A DNA stretch of 64,000 bases from Dendrolimus kikuchii (lineage: Eukaryota; Arthropoda; Insecta; Lepidoptera; Lasiocampidae), in assembly GCA_019925095.2 (NCBI GenBank), contig CM034389.1:26524935-26588934 (forward strand). Reading direction: 5' to 3'. A model generated the notes under the pieces. The model saw nothing but the letters and a program-made list of their open reading frames with translations. It searched no databases and had not been told where the DNA came from. This document shows positions 54,327 to 64,000 of this stretch, in pieces. The translations under genes and the position numbers were made by a program. Within the stretch, counting starts at the first letter, position 1; every line of letters starts with the position of its first letter.

Positions 54327-54721
54327 ATTGTTCGATAGTGCGTCTTTAAATTTTTTCTAAGGTTTAGACTATAGACGTAATATGTACTGTATCAACTGTT
54401 TGATAAATACTCAAATAAGAAATCTATAAGTTTAAATTTAATTTTACGTGTGTTGCTGTTAAGGAGAAGAAGGGGCAAGAAACTCCCCAGCAACACGTCT
54501 AGCTAAAAATACTTTTTTATATTTCTTATTCTGGTTATTTCTCAAGTTCTTTTTTTATAAGTTTTGTACAGAAGTATGTTACAGGATTGCATTTCGAAGA
54601 ATTAACGGAGTTGTAGCAAACAGTGCATGCTCAGTAAGACAAAGACATAGTAAGGGGAAAGAAGAATAGTATTATTGTTATAATAAAGACGAGATGTACT
54701 AAAAGTTTGTACTGTAACGTA
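54327..54721. other. AT-rich DNA with LINE-like block
   Basis: GGAGAAGAAGGGGCAAGAAA (54461-54480) parallels the block near 42100; otherwise unassigned. Ends with the TA target of the mariner. Confidence 0.4.
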
Positions 54722-54903
54722 ATAGATTGGGATAAAAGTCTTTTCGCATATAGTATGTATGAACTTGTAATAAGATCGCTTTGGCTATACCGTTTGTATC
54801 TGGCTGGTTTTGGTATCATTAAAAAGTCTTAATTTTAAAGAAGACAATTCCAATTTCAAATTAGAAAAATGTGTGATTTTCATTTGTTTTGCTTATTGTT
54901 AAA

Positions 54904-56488
54904 ATGAGTGAATCTAATGAAGAAATTCGATACATTTTAAAATTTTACTACAAAAAAGGTAAAAATGCAACACAAGCCGCGAAAAGAATTTGTGATGTTT
55001 ATGGACCTAATGCAGTATCTGTGAGAGGAGCGCAAATTTGGTTTAAGCGTTTTCAATCCGGAAATTTTGATATCAAAGATGTACGTCGCTCAGGTCGCCC
55101 TGTTACGGACAAAATTGATGCCATTTTTGAAAAAGTGGAGCAAGATCGGAATATTAGTAGTTACGATGTAGCTGGAGAACTGGGAATTGACCACAAAACG
55201 GCTTTGGCGCATTTGAAAAAAGCTGGGTACACAAAAAAGCTCGACATTTGGGTGCCTCATGAGCTCACTGAAAGAAACCTAATGAACCGTATACTCATTT
55301 GTGATTCTTTATTACGACGTAATGAAACCGAACCATTTTTGAAGAAGCTGATAGATAACTGGTGATGAAAAGTGAATGAATGAATGAATGAATGAAAACT
55401 CTTTATTGTTCACCATAACTTAAACCTAAATATTTATTACAAACACATTTAAATTAGAACAATGGGCGGCCTTATCGCTTATAGCGATCTCTTCCAGGCA
55501 ACCCGGTGTCTAAGGAGATATTGCAAGAAAATTAAATAATATTTGGTGGCTTAACTAAATTGAAACTAATTCAATCGTAATTGAAGGAAAAAAAATACAA
55601 TAATAAACTAATAAAGACATACATAATTAAATTAAAATAATATAAATTGCATATACTTACATGCGAATAATAATAGAATTCCATTTGCTGCAACACATTT
55701 TATTTAGCGGACAAATAATGGTCAGTGATCAAGTGTTTGAATGTACCAATGGATGTAGCTTGTCTGATTTTCAAGGGAAGGGAGTTCCACAGGCGAACAT
55801 CCTGTACGGCAAAAGAGTTTCCTACAAAGGACGAAGTGTGTTTAGGTATCGTTAGCAGAAGGTTTTCATTTGAGCGCAAATTACAGGAATGAGATTGATA
55901 GAGGAAACTAAAAAGTGGATCACGTACGACAAGAACGTGCGAAAAAGATCGTGGTCAAAGGCCGGTAAGGCTTCACAGACTGTGGCGAAATCCGGGTTAA
56001 CTCGCAACAAGGTGATGCTGTGTGTATGGTGGGATTGGAAGGGCATTATTCATTATGAGCTGTTATCGCCAGGCAGGACCATTGATTCTGAACTGTACTG
56101 CGGACAACTGATGAGATTAAAGCAAAAAGCTGAGAGAAAGCGGCCGGAATTAATCAACAGAAGGGGTGTGGTTTTTCACCATGTTAACGCTAAACCTCAC
56201 ACATGTTTAGCCACTCAGCAAAAATTACGAGAGTTTGGCTGGGAGGTGTTAATGCATCCGCCGTATAGTCCTGACCTTGCACCTTCAGATTTTCACCTGT
56301 TTCGGTCTCTGCAGAATTCCTTAGGCAGTATCAGGTTAACATCACGAGAGGACTGCCAAAACCACTTGTCGCAGTTTTTTGATCAGAAGCCCCAACAATT
56401 TTATAGCAATGGGATGACGTCCACCTACAAGATGGCAAAAAATTATCCAACAAAATGGCACCCACATACTTTAGTCAAATGTAAATAA
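54904..56488 (+). pseudogene. mariner transposase, inactivated
   Basis: The N-terminal part (54904 onward, MSESNEEIRYILKFYYKKG) holds the paired HTH DNA-binding region and the linker RRSGRPVTDK, then the WVPHEL signature and FLKKLI. There the frame breaks: a 4-nt GATA duplication (about 55351-55358) shifts ITGDEK, the block with the first catalytic Asp, into another frame. A 532-bp LINE fragment (55375-55906) follows. The C-terminal part resumes KWITYDK and runs to TAA 56486-56488 with YSPDLAPSDFHLF (third Asp present, DD34D family). The second catalytic Asp of the HDNARPH motif is Val here (HHVNAKPHT). Three independent defects make it non-functional. Confidence 0.9.
55375..55906 (-). mobile_element. 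LINE family E fragment inside mariner
   Basis: Begins (+) with (AATG)n AAAACTCTTTATTGTTCACC, the reverse of a LINE tail. GGGCGGCCTTATCGCTTATA and GATCTCTTCCAGGCAACCC are shared with 57640-58420. AAAAGTG at both edges (55368-55374, 55911-55917) is what remains of the target duplication. Confidence 0.75.
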
Positions 56489-56584
56489 ACTTTATAAAAA
56501 AACCTTTTAAATTTTTATATAAAATGCGAAGAAACTTTTTCCCCAACCTAATATATCCATAAATTCTTTACATGTTTGGAAAGA

Positions 56585-56830
56585 AATAAAACGTTATACA
56601 GACGATTGTATAAGAGGCTGGAGCGAGCTGCTAGGTAAATGTAGCTTTATCATTTAAATATTCTTCAATAGTGTGATATTCCTTTTTAAGCAAGATACTT
56701 TTTAATTTGGTTTTAAATTTTGTGAAAGGTAGATCTAATTCATTTTTGTGTTTCTTCTAAATTGTATGGACGTTTTAGGAAGCCTTCGCTAAGTCTATTA
56801 TTTCTTATAAGATTCCCAAAATAAAGCACT
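56585..56830 (-). mobile_element. LINE reverse-transcriptase C-terminus
   Basis: The minus strand reads KKHKNELDLPFTKFKTKLKS, then ILLKKEYHTIEEYLNDKATF, then a stop (TAG, 56636-56634). The FKxKLKxxLxxKxYxxxxEYLND ending is common in non-LTR reverse transcriptases. The mariner sits just downstream, in its 3' region. Confidence 0.55.
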
Positions 56831-57074
56831 CCATTCAGTATTAGAGCGGAAACATCGCATAGCGACGATATACATGACACCTGTGACCGTCCAGCGTCAC
56901 TTCCGTCGGAAGGCGGTCAGGTGCGCTACTTTAAATAACACCACTGACATTGCACTCTGATGTACATCTGCTAGAACTGTTTGAAAGATCAAACAAAATG
57001 TTTCCTTTCGTAATTTTTATTTCTAATTCATGGAACAAGTGGGCTTGAGAATACAGAAGTTATACATTGGACAG

Positions 57075-57390
57075 GTTTTTTTATTTTTTATTGCAAGAGT
57101 TCAGCAGACAGGCAGACGGTCCACTGGATGGAAAGCGGTTACCATCGCCTATGGACATTTGCAACACCAAAGGTGCTAGAAATGCGCTGCTGCTCTCTTA
57201 AAGGAGACTGGAACCTGGTCACTAATGCCGGAACACAACTCAAGGTTGTTATGGCGGCATACTTTAGACCAGGGGTGGTAGCCATCCACTCGGGCAAATG
57301 CCCTACCACCTGGTTGTGGGTTGTTTAGTCGCCTCGTACGACAGGCCGCCAGGCCGCAGGGAATTATATTCTTTCTCCGTTCCTGCACGG
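57075..57390 (-). mobile_element. SINE-like family A, full-length copy
   Basis: Tail at 57076-57092, 5' end CCGTTCCTGCACGGA at 57378-57392. Confidence 0.8.
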
Positions 57391-57639
57391 AAACTATTGT
57401 AGCTCTACTAAGACTTCGCTCCGGGCACATTCCTTCAAACAAGTTCAAATATATGATGAAGGTTTCTAATTCACCAAATTGCTTTGAATGCAAAAAGTTG
57501 AAGATATCTATCGCGTGTTGGCGGAGTGTGTCCGGGGCGAGGCGCTGCGGCGTCAGCTTCCGGGCGGTTATAATGTGGGTAACTGGAGCAGTATTCTGTC
57601 TTCACCATCTTCTGGGGAGTCTAGAATGCTCGTTCAGTT

Positions 57640-58420
57640 ATAGATAGATAGATAGATAGATAGATAACACTTTATTGTACACCATTACAGAAAAACTTAC
57701 GAACTAGTATTAGTCTAGTCAAACAAAGGGCGGTCTTATCGCTAAAAAGCGATCTCTTCCAGACAACCCGTGGCAAGAATATTCTGATTAGGAGTGGCGA
57801 CATTACACATATACATTTTAATAATCAATATATAACTATACTATATATACAAATATACACATAAGTTATATACATATACAAGATATGGTGATAATATGCA
57901 ACTATTTAAACATAATAAACATATAACTATATGCAATATAATATCTACTAATTATATAAAATTACATATCATTATATTGCAGATTTATCCGTGCAGGAAC
58001 GGAGAAAGAATACAATTTCCTGCGGCCGGGCGACCAGTCGTAAGAGGCGACTTAACAACCCACAGCCAGGTGGTAGGGCATTTGCCCGACTGGATGGCTA
58101 CTACCCCTGGTCTAAAGTATGTCGCCATAACAACCTTGAGTTGTATTCCGGCATTAGTGACCAGGTTCCAGTCTCCCTTACATTAAATCCTGACTAAGTT
58201 CTTAAATGTTATTAGGGATTTTGCTTGTCTGACAGCAACAGGCAATGAATTTCAAAGTTGGACAGCCTTAACCGTGAAAGAGTTATTGAAGAATGTTGTA
58301 TTATGAATAGGAGTAATAAGTCTATGTTGACTGGAAGGGCGTAAATTGTGAGAACAAGAATTAAAAGTTATTATACCTGTGTACTTAGTTTAACGAAGTA
58401 GAAATAATTGTAAGATTGGA
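57640..58420 (-). mobile_element. LINE family E, longer copy
   Basis: (GATA)n tail, CACTTTATTGTACACC, GGGCGGTCTTATCGCTAAAA and GATCTCTTCCAGACAACCC. Split by a family A insertion (57984-58181) and continued by GCTTGTCTGACAGCAACAGG and TGAAAGAGTTATTGAAGAATG, which aligns loosely with 55755-55830 of the other copy. No intact coding. Confidence 0.6.
57984..58181 (+). mobile_element. SINE-like family A nested in LINE E, 3'-truncated
   Basis: 5' end ATCCGTGCAGGAACGG. Stops at GTCTCCCTTA, before the family tail, so the 3' part was lost after insertion. Confidence 0.75.
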
Positions 58421-58649
58421 CGGGGTGACATTATCACAAAGTGACAAAACCCCATTTATGAAATAGAGATAAAAAAAAGTTATACATAGATTAATATATT
58501 CAACGAGGTAGAGATCGCATCGGCCCTCTTAGTGTTGCAAATACCCAACACCAGTTCATTCGCGTTACCAACAGTTACGTGTCATATGAATGCAATTCTC
58601 TTTTCCGAGGTAATATTTATTGTTGTTATTGAAAGTTTTTATACATCAT

Positions 58650-59213
58650 ACTAGCGGCCCGGCGTGGTTTCACCCGCGCTCTGTCCCGCTCCCGTGGTAT
58701 ATAGCGTCATGCCATATAGCCTATGATACTCCCTGTTAACTTAGCTTTCCAACAGTAAAAGAATTGTTTAAATCGGTTCAGTAGATCCAGAGATTACCCC
58801 CTGCAACGTCACGAACTCACAAACTTTACATCTTTATAAATATTACTAGCGGCGCGATTTCACGCCGCTCTGTCCCGCTCTCGTGGTATATAGTGTCATG
58901 TTATATAGCCTATGACACTCCCTGTTAACGTAGCTCTCTAACAGTAAAATATTTTTTTAAATCGGTTCAGTAGATCCAGAGATTACCCCTTACAACGTCA
59001 CAAACTTTACCTCTTTATAATATTACTAGCGGCCCGGCGCGGTTTCACGCGCGCTCTGTCCCGCTCCCGTGGTATATAGCGTCATGTTATATAGCCTATG
59101 ATACTCCCTGTTAACGTAGCTTTCTAACAGTAAAAGAATTTTTTTAATCGGTTTAGTAGATCCAGAGATTATCCCTTACAACGTCACAAACTTTACCTCT
59201 TTATAATATTAGT
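58650..59213 (-). repeat. Three-unit tandem array of Helitron-like element
   Basis: Units at about 58650-58844, 58845-59024 and 59025-59213. Each starts (+) ACTAGCGGC, has GCTCTGTCCCGCTC, GTGGTATATAGYGTCATG, ACTCCCTGTTAACNTAGCT and AATCGGTTCAGTAGATCC-type blocks, and ends CTTTATAATATT. On the minus strand each unit finishes CTAGT. The units abut directly. Confidence 0.85.
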
Positions 59214-59597
59214 ATATATTTCTTCACAAATATTTTTTTATCAGCAATAGTAGCATTGAGCTTTTTTGCATTGCGTTGTCGATCTTTAACAGCAAAATTA
59301 ACTTTAAATAGCCAAATTACTTCAGTCGTTCCTTCAAGTAATTGAAAACCATAAATCCTATTCTACAGTTGTCTAGGTTGAATTTACGTTTCTTTTTTCT
59401 TTGTCTGTCTATGCTTGGATGTACAATAAAGCTTTATTTATCTTACCCGAGATTCACAAAGGCACTCAGTTAGTCTTGATGTGCAGGTGTACTTTCAGTC
59501 TTTTTTTTTCAGGATAATTGTAATAATGTGTACATAATATGTATGTAAGTCCAGCCAAATCTTAAACTAGTCTAGTCAAATGAAGTTATCTCACTAC
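59214..59597. other. Non-coding DNA
   Basis: A LINE-like tail ACAATAAAGCTTTATTTATC (about 59422) is visible; nothing else recognised. Confidence 0.35.
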
Positions 59598-59842
59598 GTA
59601 TTTGACGGCTTCTGTGGTTGAGCGGGCTAAGCCTTTGCCGGCCTACCTCACTGCAACGCAGAGGCTCCGGGTTCGATTCCTCGTATAGTAAATTTCGGAA
59701 ACGTATTTTCTCCGTTATTTACTATGGTCTGGGTGTCTGGGATCGGCCCCAGAGTAGTCCGTTGTATATTACCCATAACACAAGCGTAACTTGCTTAATT
59801 TGGGGATATACAATATGTGTGCTTGTCTGCCGATGTATTTGA
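59598..59842 (+). mobile_element. tRNA-derived SINE S1
   Basis: Head GACGGCTTCTGTGGTTGAGC, B box GGTTCGATTCC, end TTGTCTGCCGAT. The TSD GTATTTGA lies at 59598-59605 and 59835-59842. Confidence 0.85.
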
Positions 59843-59855
59843 ATGTCTTTCAAGA

Positions 59856-60466
59856 CCACGGGCCATAAAAATGGCCCGGACATTTGGAGGGCTTGCGGGG
59901 GGCCATGGGAAGGCCAACACGTAGAGGCCCTTTGACAAATTTAATGTAAATGTGGCGTGACACTGACCGGCGATTATCCCTGTCTACACCATATAATAAT
60001 GCACCCAAGGACAAGCCTCGGTCAGTGTAGGACTATTGTGGGAAATGAGGTCAAAAAGTACCGGGCTATTGGGGTGAACTGCTAGTGGTAATGGGGGTCT
60101 GGGAATATTGGGACTATGGCGTCTGCCCATCGCAATGTTCAGAGAACATGGAAAAATAGGCAGACAGTGACTCGCCACTCCCTGCATGGGCCCCAAAAAA
60201 TGCCATAGAAGACAGGGCCAACATGGGTGTGAGTGGCTAATGGGTGTAGAGAGGTGGGCTGCAGGTTCACCGAAGCTACTTCTGAAGTGATGCCATTTAT
60301 CACTTCCACCCCTGGAGCTTGAGTCTTAGCTCTAGCGATCCCCACTCCATGCCGGCTGGCTAAGGCAAGCACGGAGGCGGGTGCCTTGCCTTAGCCCCCG
60401 AAGTCAGGTATGAGGTGTCGCTACTCACCTAAGGCTTCGCCACAAAGCCCTCCTGCGGGTCGATTA
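59856..60466 (-). mobile_element. Interspersed repeat D, copy 2
   Basis: Reverse-complement partner of 5893-6440 and fuller than it. Landmarks GGCGTGACACTGACCGGCG, TAGGACTATTGTGGGAAATG, GTGGCTAATGGGTGTAGAG and CTTCGCCACAAAGCCC. GC-rich. Confidence 0.65.
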
Positions 60467-61110
60467 TTACATACATATATACTTAACTTCACGTCAGTTC
60501 CCTTGCGGGGTAGGCACGAACAACAGAGCGCCATTTAGGTTTATTCTTAAACACCTCACTTGCTTCTTTCATATTCATAACTCTTGTCATGCACGCTCGT
60601 CTGTTCTTAAGGCTCCTGACATCACCTTCTGTTAGTACACGATCAATTTGATCATGGAAGGTGTGTCGTGGCCTTCCACGACTTCTGCATCAATCCACTT
60701 TTGCATTGTATATCTGTTTAGTCATTCTTTCATCATGCATTCTTTCCACATGCCCGAACCACCGGAGCATTCTTTTCCTTACCTTCACCCCGACACTCTT
60801 TCAGACCAACTCTCTTTCTTACTTCGGTATTACGAACGCGGTCCGCGAGCGTCACTCCGCAGATTTTGCGCAGTGCTCGCATCTCGACCGCGTTTACTCT
60901 ACTTTCATGCTCTCTCTTCCATACTCAACTCTCGCTTCCATACGTGAGCGTAGGTACCAGCACCGCGTTGTGTACGGCGAGCTGGGCCTTCTGGCTGAGG
61001 TTCTTAGCGCCTAGAAGTTTACCTAACGCTCCATTCAAACTATTCCCCAAATTCACTCTTCTTTCTATATCAGCGGTGTACCTTCCATCCCTGCTAAAAG
61101 CAGGGATTAT
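60462..61110 (-). mobile_element. RTE-like LINE (family R), long copy with nonsense mutation
   Basis: Same extent as 25460-26107, in minus orientation, ending at the same CCTGCTTTTAGCAGGG-type point. The Trp of GSESW is changed to a stop (TGG to TGA, in CGAGAGTTGAGTATGG). ATTATTACATA on the left and ATTATTACGTA on the right form a likely TSD, placing the insertion at the edge of repeat D. Confidence 0.8.
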
Positions 61111-61470
61111 TATTATTACGTATATTTAAATTTCATCATCAGAAATGTTTTTTTTTAATATTGCGTAAATTATCTATTTGCTAATATTATGTATATTAAT
61201 AATTATGATGAAGGCAATCGCTCTGCATTTAGAATTGATATTTTATACGTTACACTAAATCCCTTTAATCTTTTTTCTACGAGAGAACGAGAATAGATTT
61301 GTTTGTTTTAGTACCTTGGATGAAGAAATATAATCTTTACCCTTGGTTATGAGTTATGGCCGGAGCAGCCATGTATTCGTATTTTATAACTGAGGCAAGG
61401 AAATTGAAACATTGTCTACAATACTAGTATTATTCCTGGTACTTAAAATTGTTTGTAAGCACCAGTAATA
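61111..61470. other. AT-rich DNA
   Basis: Nothing recognised. Confidence 0.4.
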
Positions 61471-61681
61471 GTCGTGGAAGGCCACGACCCACCTTCCGTG
61501 ATCAAATTGATCGTGTACTAGCAGAAGGTGATGTCAGGAGCCTTAAGAACAGACGAGCGTGCATGACAAGAGTTATGAATGTCAAAGAAACAAGTGAGGT
61601 GTGTAAGAATAAGCCTAAATGTCGCTCTGTTGTTCGTGCCTATCCCGCAAAGCAACTGGCGTGAAGTTATGTATGTATGTA
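61471..61681 (+). mobile_element. RTE-like LINE (family R), truncated copy
   Basis: From AGTCGTGGAAGGCC to the ATGT tail. C-terminus open to TGA 61662-61664. AATTGTTT upstream (61448) and after the tail may be a TSD with filler. Confidence 0.75.
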
Positions 61682-61714
61682 CAATTGTTTCACGCCAAGA
61701 TATTGAAATAGCAG

Positions 61715-61842
61715 AATTGGGCCCCAGGTGTGGTAGGCGTCCAGACGGTCAAATGTCCTACCACCTGGGTGTGAGTTCGTTTTATCGCTACAAAACTGAT
61801 CCGGTTGAAGGAAATTTTAATTCTATCTTCGCTCCTGCACCA
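61715..61842 (-). mobile_element. SINE-like family A, highly diverged fragment
   Basis: CCAGGTGTGGTAGGCGTCC, CCTACCACCTGGGTGTGAG and TTCGCTCCTGCACC follow family A order in minus orientation, with many substitutions. Among the oldest copies. Confidence 0.6.
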
Positions 61843-61949
61843 TTAAACATGTACGATTCCATCTCTTAATACAACAATGTTTATTGCACACCAATGTAAT
61901 CAAATTAATACCTTTAGCAACCTTTCGTACATTTTGACAAGCTTATTTA

Positions 61950-62160
61950 ACTAGCAATGGATGTACACCTATGTATGTAAGTTCGGGTGGAATCTTGCAA
62001 GTTAAATTTGACCAACTTCCCGGTTTCCGATTGAGCTGAAATTTTGCACGCATATATATACCGCCTGACAATGCAATAATAGAGTACCATGGAGCTGATG
62101 TGATGATGGAGTCGGAAGGTGGCCATAGGAACTTCTGTACTAAACAAGATAGGCCCGTCG
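61950..62160. mobile_element. Helitron-like or unclassified repeat
   Basis: GATTGAGCTGAAATTTTGC, GGTGGCCATAGGAACTTCTG resemble a common lepidopteran repeat (from memory). Termini not determined. Confidence 0.3.
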
Positions 62161-62464
62161 TGTTCGGCTAGCACTCTGCGGCTACATAATATCCGGGATC
62201 TCAAAAGCTTGTATTTAAAAACTTTAAAAAAAAAGTTTATTTTCTAATATCCACGTACAGCCGACCGTGAGGAAGGCCCCGTCGTCCTCGCCCGTCCAAA
62301 TGCGAACCGACACAACCAAAAATAACGTTCAAAGAATCGTATTTGCAATATGCAATACATCTTCGCCACTATTAATCTTCGATTGATCTCTTTGAATTGT
62401 TTTATTGTTTTGAAGATTGCTAAAGGCTTTATGGCTCAATTTGATTTTATAACTGACTTGTAAA
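62161..62464. other. Non-coding DNA
   Basis: Nothing recognised. Confidence 0.35.
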
Positions 62465-62866
62465 AGCTTCGATATTTGCGGTGTCTTATATCAGCGATCG
62501 ATCTTGATTCTTTAAGAAGTCATGTAAAGCCATATTTGAATAAGCATTCAATTATGAAAATGCTCCAGCGTCGGAAGCTTCACCTGGCGTGTCTTCTCTT
62601 CGGGGTCATTAAATACAAAACCTCGCGTTATTTAAACGAGAAGCTCTCCTGGGTATCAAGCCGTAGAATGGTCAGTTCTAGGACATGTGCAATACAACTT
62701 GCTTCGCAACGCCATTTTACAGCCGGGTTTCCACACCAAGGTGCTGGAATAATATTCCACCACCCATTAGAAATCTGCAAGATCTTAATGGGTTCAGAAC
62801 TAAATTAAAGATATTTTTAAAAGAGCACCAGCGTTCACAACACGACCTAAAGTATGATACAAGTTT
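62465..62866 (+). mobile_element. LINE reverse-transcriptase C-terminus, frameshifted
   Basis: One frame gives MLQRRKLHLACLLFGVIKYK and SRYLNEKLSW; after a frame change near 62690 it reads STPRCWNNIPPPIRNLQDLN, then GFRTKLKIFLKEHQ. The W-N-x-x-P-P-x-I-R-N...F-x-x-x-L-K-x-x-L motif is the usual end of many LINE reverse transcriptases. Cut by a family A insertion. Confidence 0.65.
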
Positions 62867-63092
62867 TTATTGCATGAGTTCAGCAGGGAGATAGGCAGAC
62901 GGCCACCTGATGGAAAGCGGTTACCATCGCCTAGGGACATTTGTAACACCAAAAGTGCTACCAATGTGCTGCCGCTCTCTAAACAGGGATTGCCCTGGTC
63001 ACCAATTCCGGAACACAAAGTTGTTATGGCGGCATACTCTATACCAGGGGTGGTAGCCATCCAGACAGGCAAATACCATACGACCTGGCTTT
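62867..63092 (-). mobile_element. SINE-like family A, 5'-truncated copy
   Basis: TTTTTATTGCATGAGTTCAG to ACCATACGACCTGGC. Joined directly to the next copy in the same orientation. Confidence 0.75.
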
Positions 63093-63365
63093 TTTATTAT
63101 TGCAGGCGTTCAGCACACAGGCAGACGACCCACTTGATGGGTAGCGGGTGCAACAAATGCGCTGCTGCTCTCTTAAGGGAGACTGGAACCTGGTCACTAA
63201 CGCCGGAACACAACTCAAGGTTGTTATGGCAACATGCTTTAGACCAGGAGTGGTAGCCATCCAGTCGGGCAAATGCCTACCACCTGGCTGTGGGTTGTTT
63301 TGTCACCTCTTACGACCAGCCGCCTGGCCTCAAGAAATTGTATTCTTTTCCGTTTCTGCACGAAT
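63093..63365 (-). mobile_element. SINE-like family A, full-length but internally deleted
   Basis: TTTTTTATTATTGCAGGCG tail, about 35 bp missing after CACTTGATGGGTAGCGG, 5' end CCGTTTCTGCACGAAT. Confidence 0.75.
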
Positions 63366-63686
63366 GCTTCTAAAGAACCCTTCATGTGGATCTTATGTCT
63401 GGTCTTTGTTCCTATGTCGTCATTAGGCTTTGCCTGAGTATCTCATGAAAACTTATACGATTTTATTAGAAAGAAAAAGAAAGAAACAAAATATTTATTT
63501 CTAAAATTGCGACACTTAACAATAATTTATAATAATAACAATGAAAATGTCAACAAAGTCCAATACAGCACTGGTTTTTTTTATTTATTTTTATTATTAT
63601 TAACATCTTTACGGACTCGAGTTCCGTACCCTTTTTTACAACTTAATGTCTAGATTTTTTTTTTTAATTTTACACGCTTATTAGTT
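63366..63686. other. AT-rich DNA
   Basis: Nothing recognised. Confidence 0.4.
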
Positions 63687-63729
63687 ACTAGAGTTTACCC
63701 CGCGGCTACGCCGCGGGTTAACCTCTAGT
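63687..63729 (+). mobile_element. Helitron 3' terminus
   Basis: CCCGCGGC (63699-63706), 3-nt loop TAC, GCCGCGGG (63710-63717), 7 nt, then CTAG (63725-63728) followed by T: the canonical Helitron hairpin + CTRR|T. ACTAGAG at 63687 also pairs with CTCTAGT. Confidence 0.6.
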
Positions 63730-64000
63730 TCCTGCTTCTTGTTTAAAGAGCAGGCGTTAATACAGGTTAAAATGTACACCATTTTTATGTTAGTGCCATT
63801 TGCCCCCGAAAAATTCACTTCATTTTATATCGCAAACTCGATGCTTGATATATTCTCATGCCGATCTCTAGGCATGAGTATATATGTCCATTTTCGGCAT
63901 TATAACTACATTTAAATAAAATTACAATAAAAAAGATCCAGTATTCCCAGTGTTTTCCGAAAACTTAACAGAAAGACATATCGAGTTACTATCGCATTTT
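63730..64000. other. AT-rich DNA to window end
   Basis: Nothing recognised. Confidence 0.4.

Larger units (their letters stand above)
54722..56551 (+). mobile_element. mariner element, interrupted
   Basis: Left TIR ATAGATTGGGATAAAAGTC, then TTTTCGCAT; right TIR ATGCGAAGAAACTTTTTCCC, then CAACCTAA, its inverse. TA dinucleotides flank both ends (54720-54721, 56552-56553). Subtracting the insert at 55375-55906 leaves about 1.3 kb, the usual mariner length. TTAGGTTGG-type ends place it with the TIR group found in many insect mariners. Confidence 0.9.

Noticed and set aside
1..64000. CRISPR-like direct-repeat arrays, rRNA genes or operons
   Set aside because: None seen; the direct repeats here are microsatellites, TSDs or dispersed transposon copies.

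Overview
The window looks like nuclear DNA of a lepidopteran insect. The evidence is AT-rich sequence, dense non-LTR retrotransposon 3' ends, tRNA-derived SINEs, mariner, Helitron-like and MITE copies, and only a few candidate host exons with eukaryotic splice signals. No bacterial or viral gene set, CRISPR array, rRNA gene or genuine tRNA gene was found. Species is not assigned. Family assignments come from reading motifs by eye, without a database search.

Layout. 1-11,325 is the least repeat-filled part and holds the best host-gene candidates. These are a + strand 3' terminal exon (3626-4080), a - strand 3' terminal exon (8884-9158), and a + strand first coding exon (9834-9879) that joins in phase to a second exon (11147-11325). 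One more isolated exon candidate lies at 52611-52734. From 11.6 kb to the end nearly everything recognisable is mobile DNA or its remnants, so the region reads as intronic or intergenic DNA of a host gene starting at 9834.

Repeat families, with labels used below. Family A: about 23 copies of a roughly 300-bp SINE-like element with a constant 5' end (CCGTGCAGGAACGG) and an AATAAA-rich tail. Family R: about 18 5'-truncated copies of an RTE-like LINE ending in (ATGT)n, many with clear 10-14 bp target-site duplications (TSDs). S1 (3 copies) and S2 (4-5 copies): tRNA-derived SINEs with A and B boxes. H: R1-clade LINE 3' ends (3). B, C, D, E, F, J, K, Z and several single fragments: other LINE 3' ends. 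M1, M2, M3: MITEs with terminal inverted repeats (TIRs). Y: a pair of near-identical 500-bp palindrome-bearing repeats. X: an LTR-like pair. Helitron-like elements, including a three-unit head-to-tail array at 58650-59213. One dead mariner (54722-56551), itself interrupted by a LINE.

How they relate. Many copies are nested: M2 and a 13-bp-TSD element inside M1 at 34-35 kb, LINE F inside M3 at 51 kb, a SINE inside X at 20 kb, family A inside LINE B at 28 kb and inside LINE E at 58 kb. This gives a relative insertion order. No undescribed multi-gene system is visible. The most noteworthy items are the phase-consistent two-exon gene start, a twin-primed R copy, a composite R insertion that may have carried flanking DNA, a 65-bp-arm hairpin, and the apparent SINE/LINE tail sharing between families A and B.
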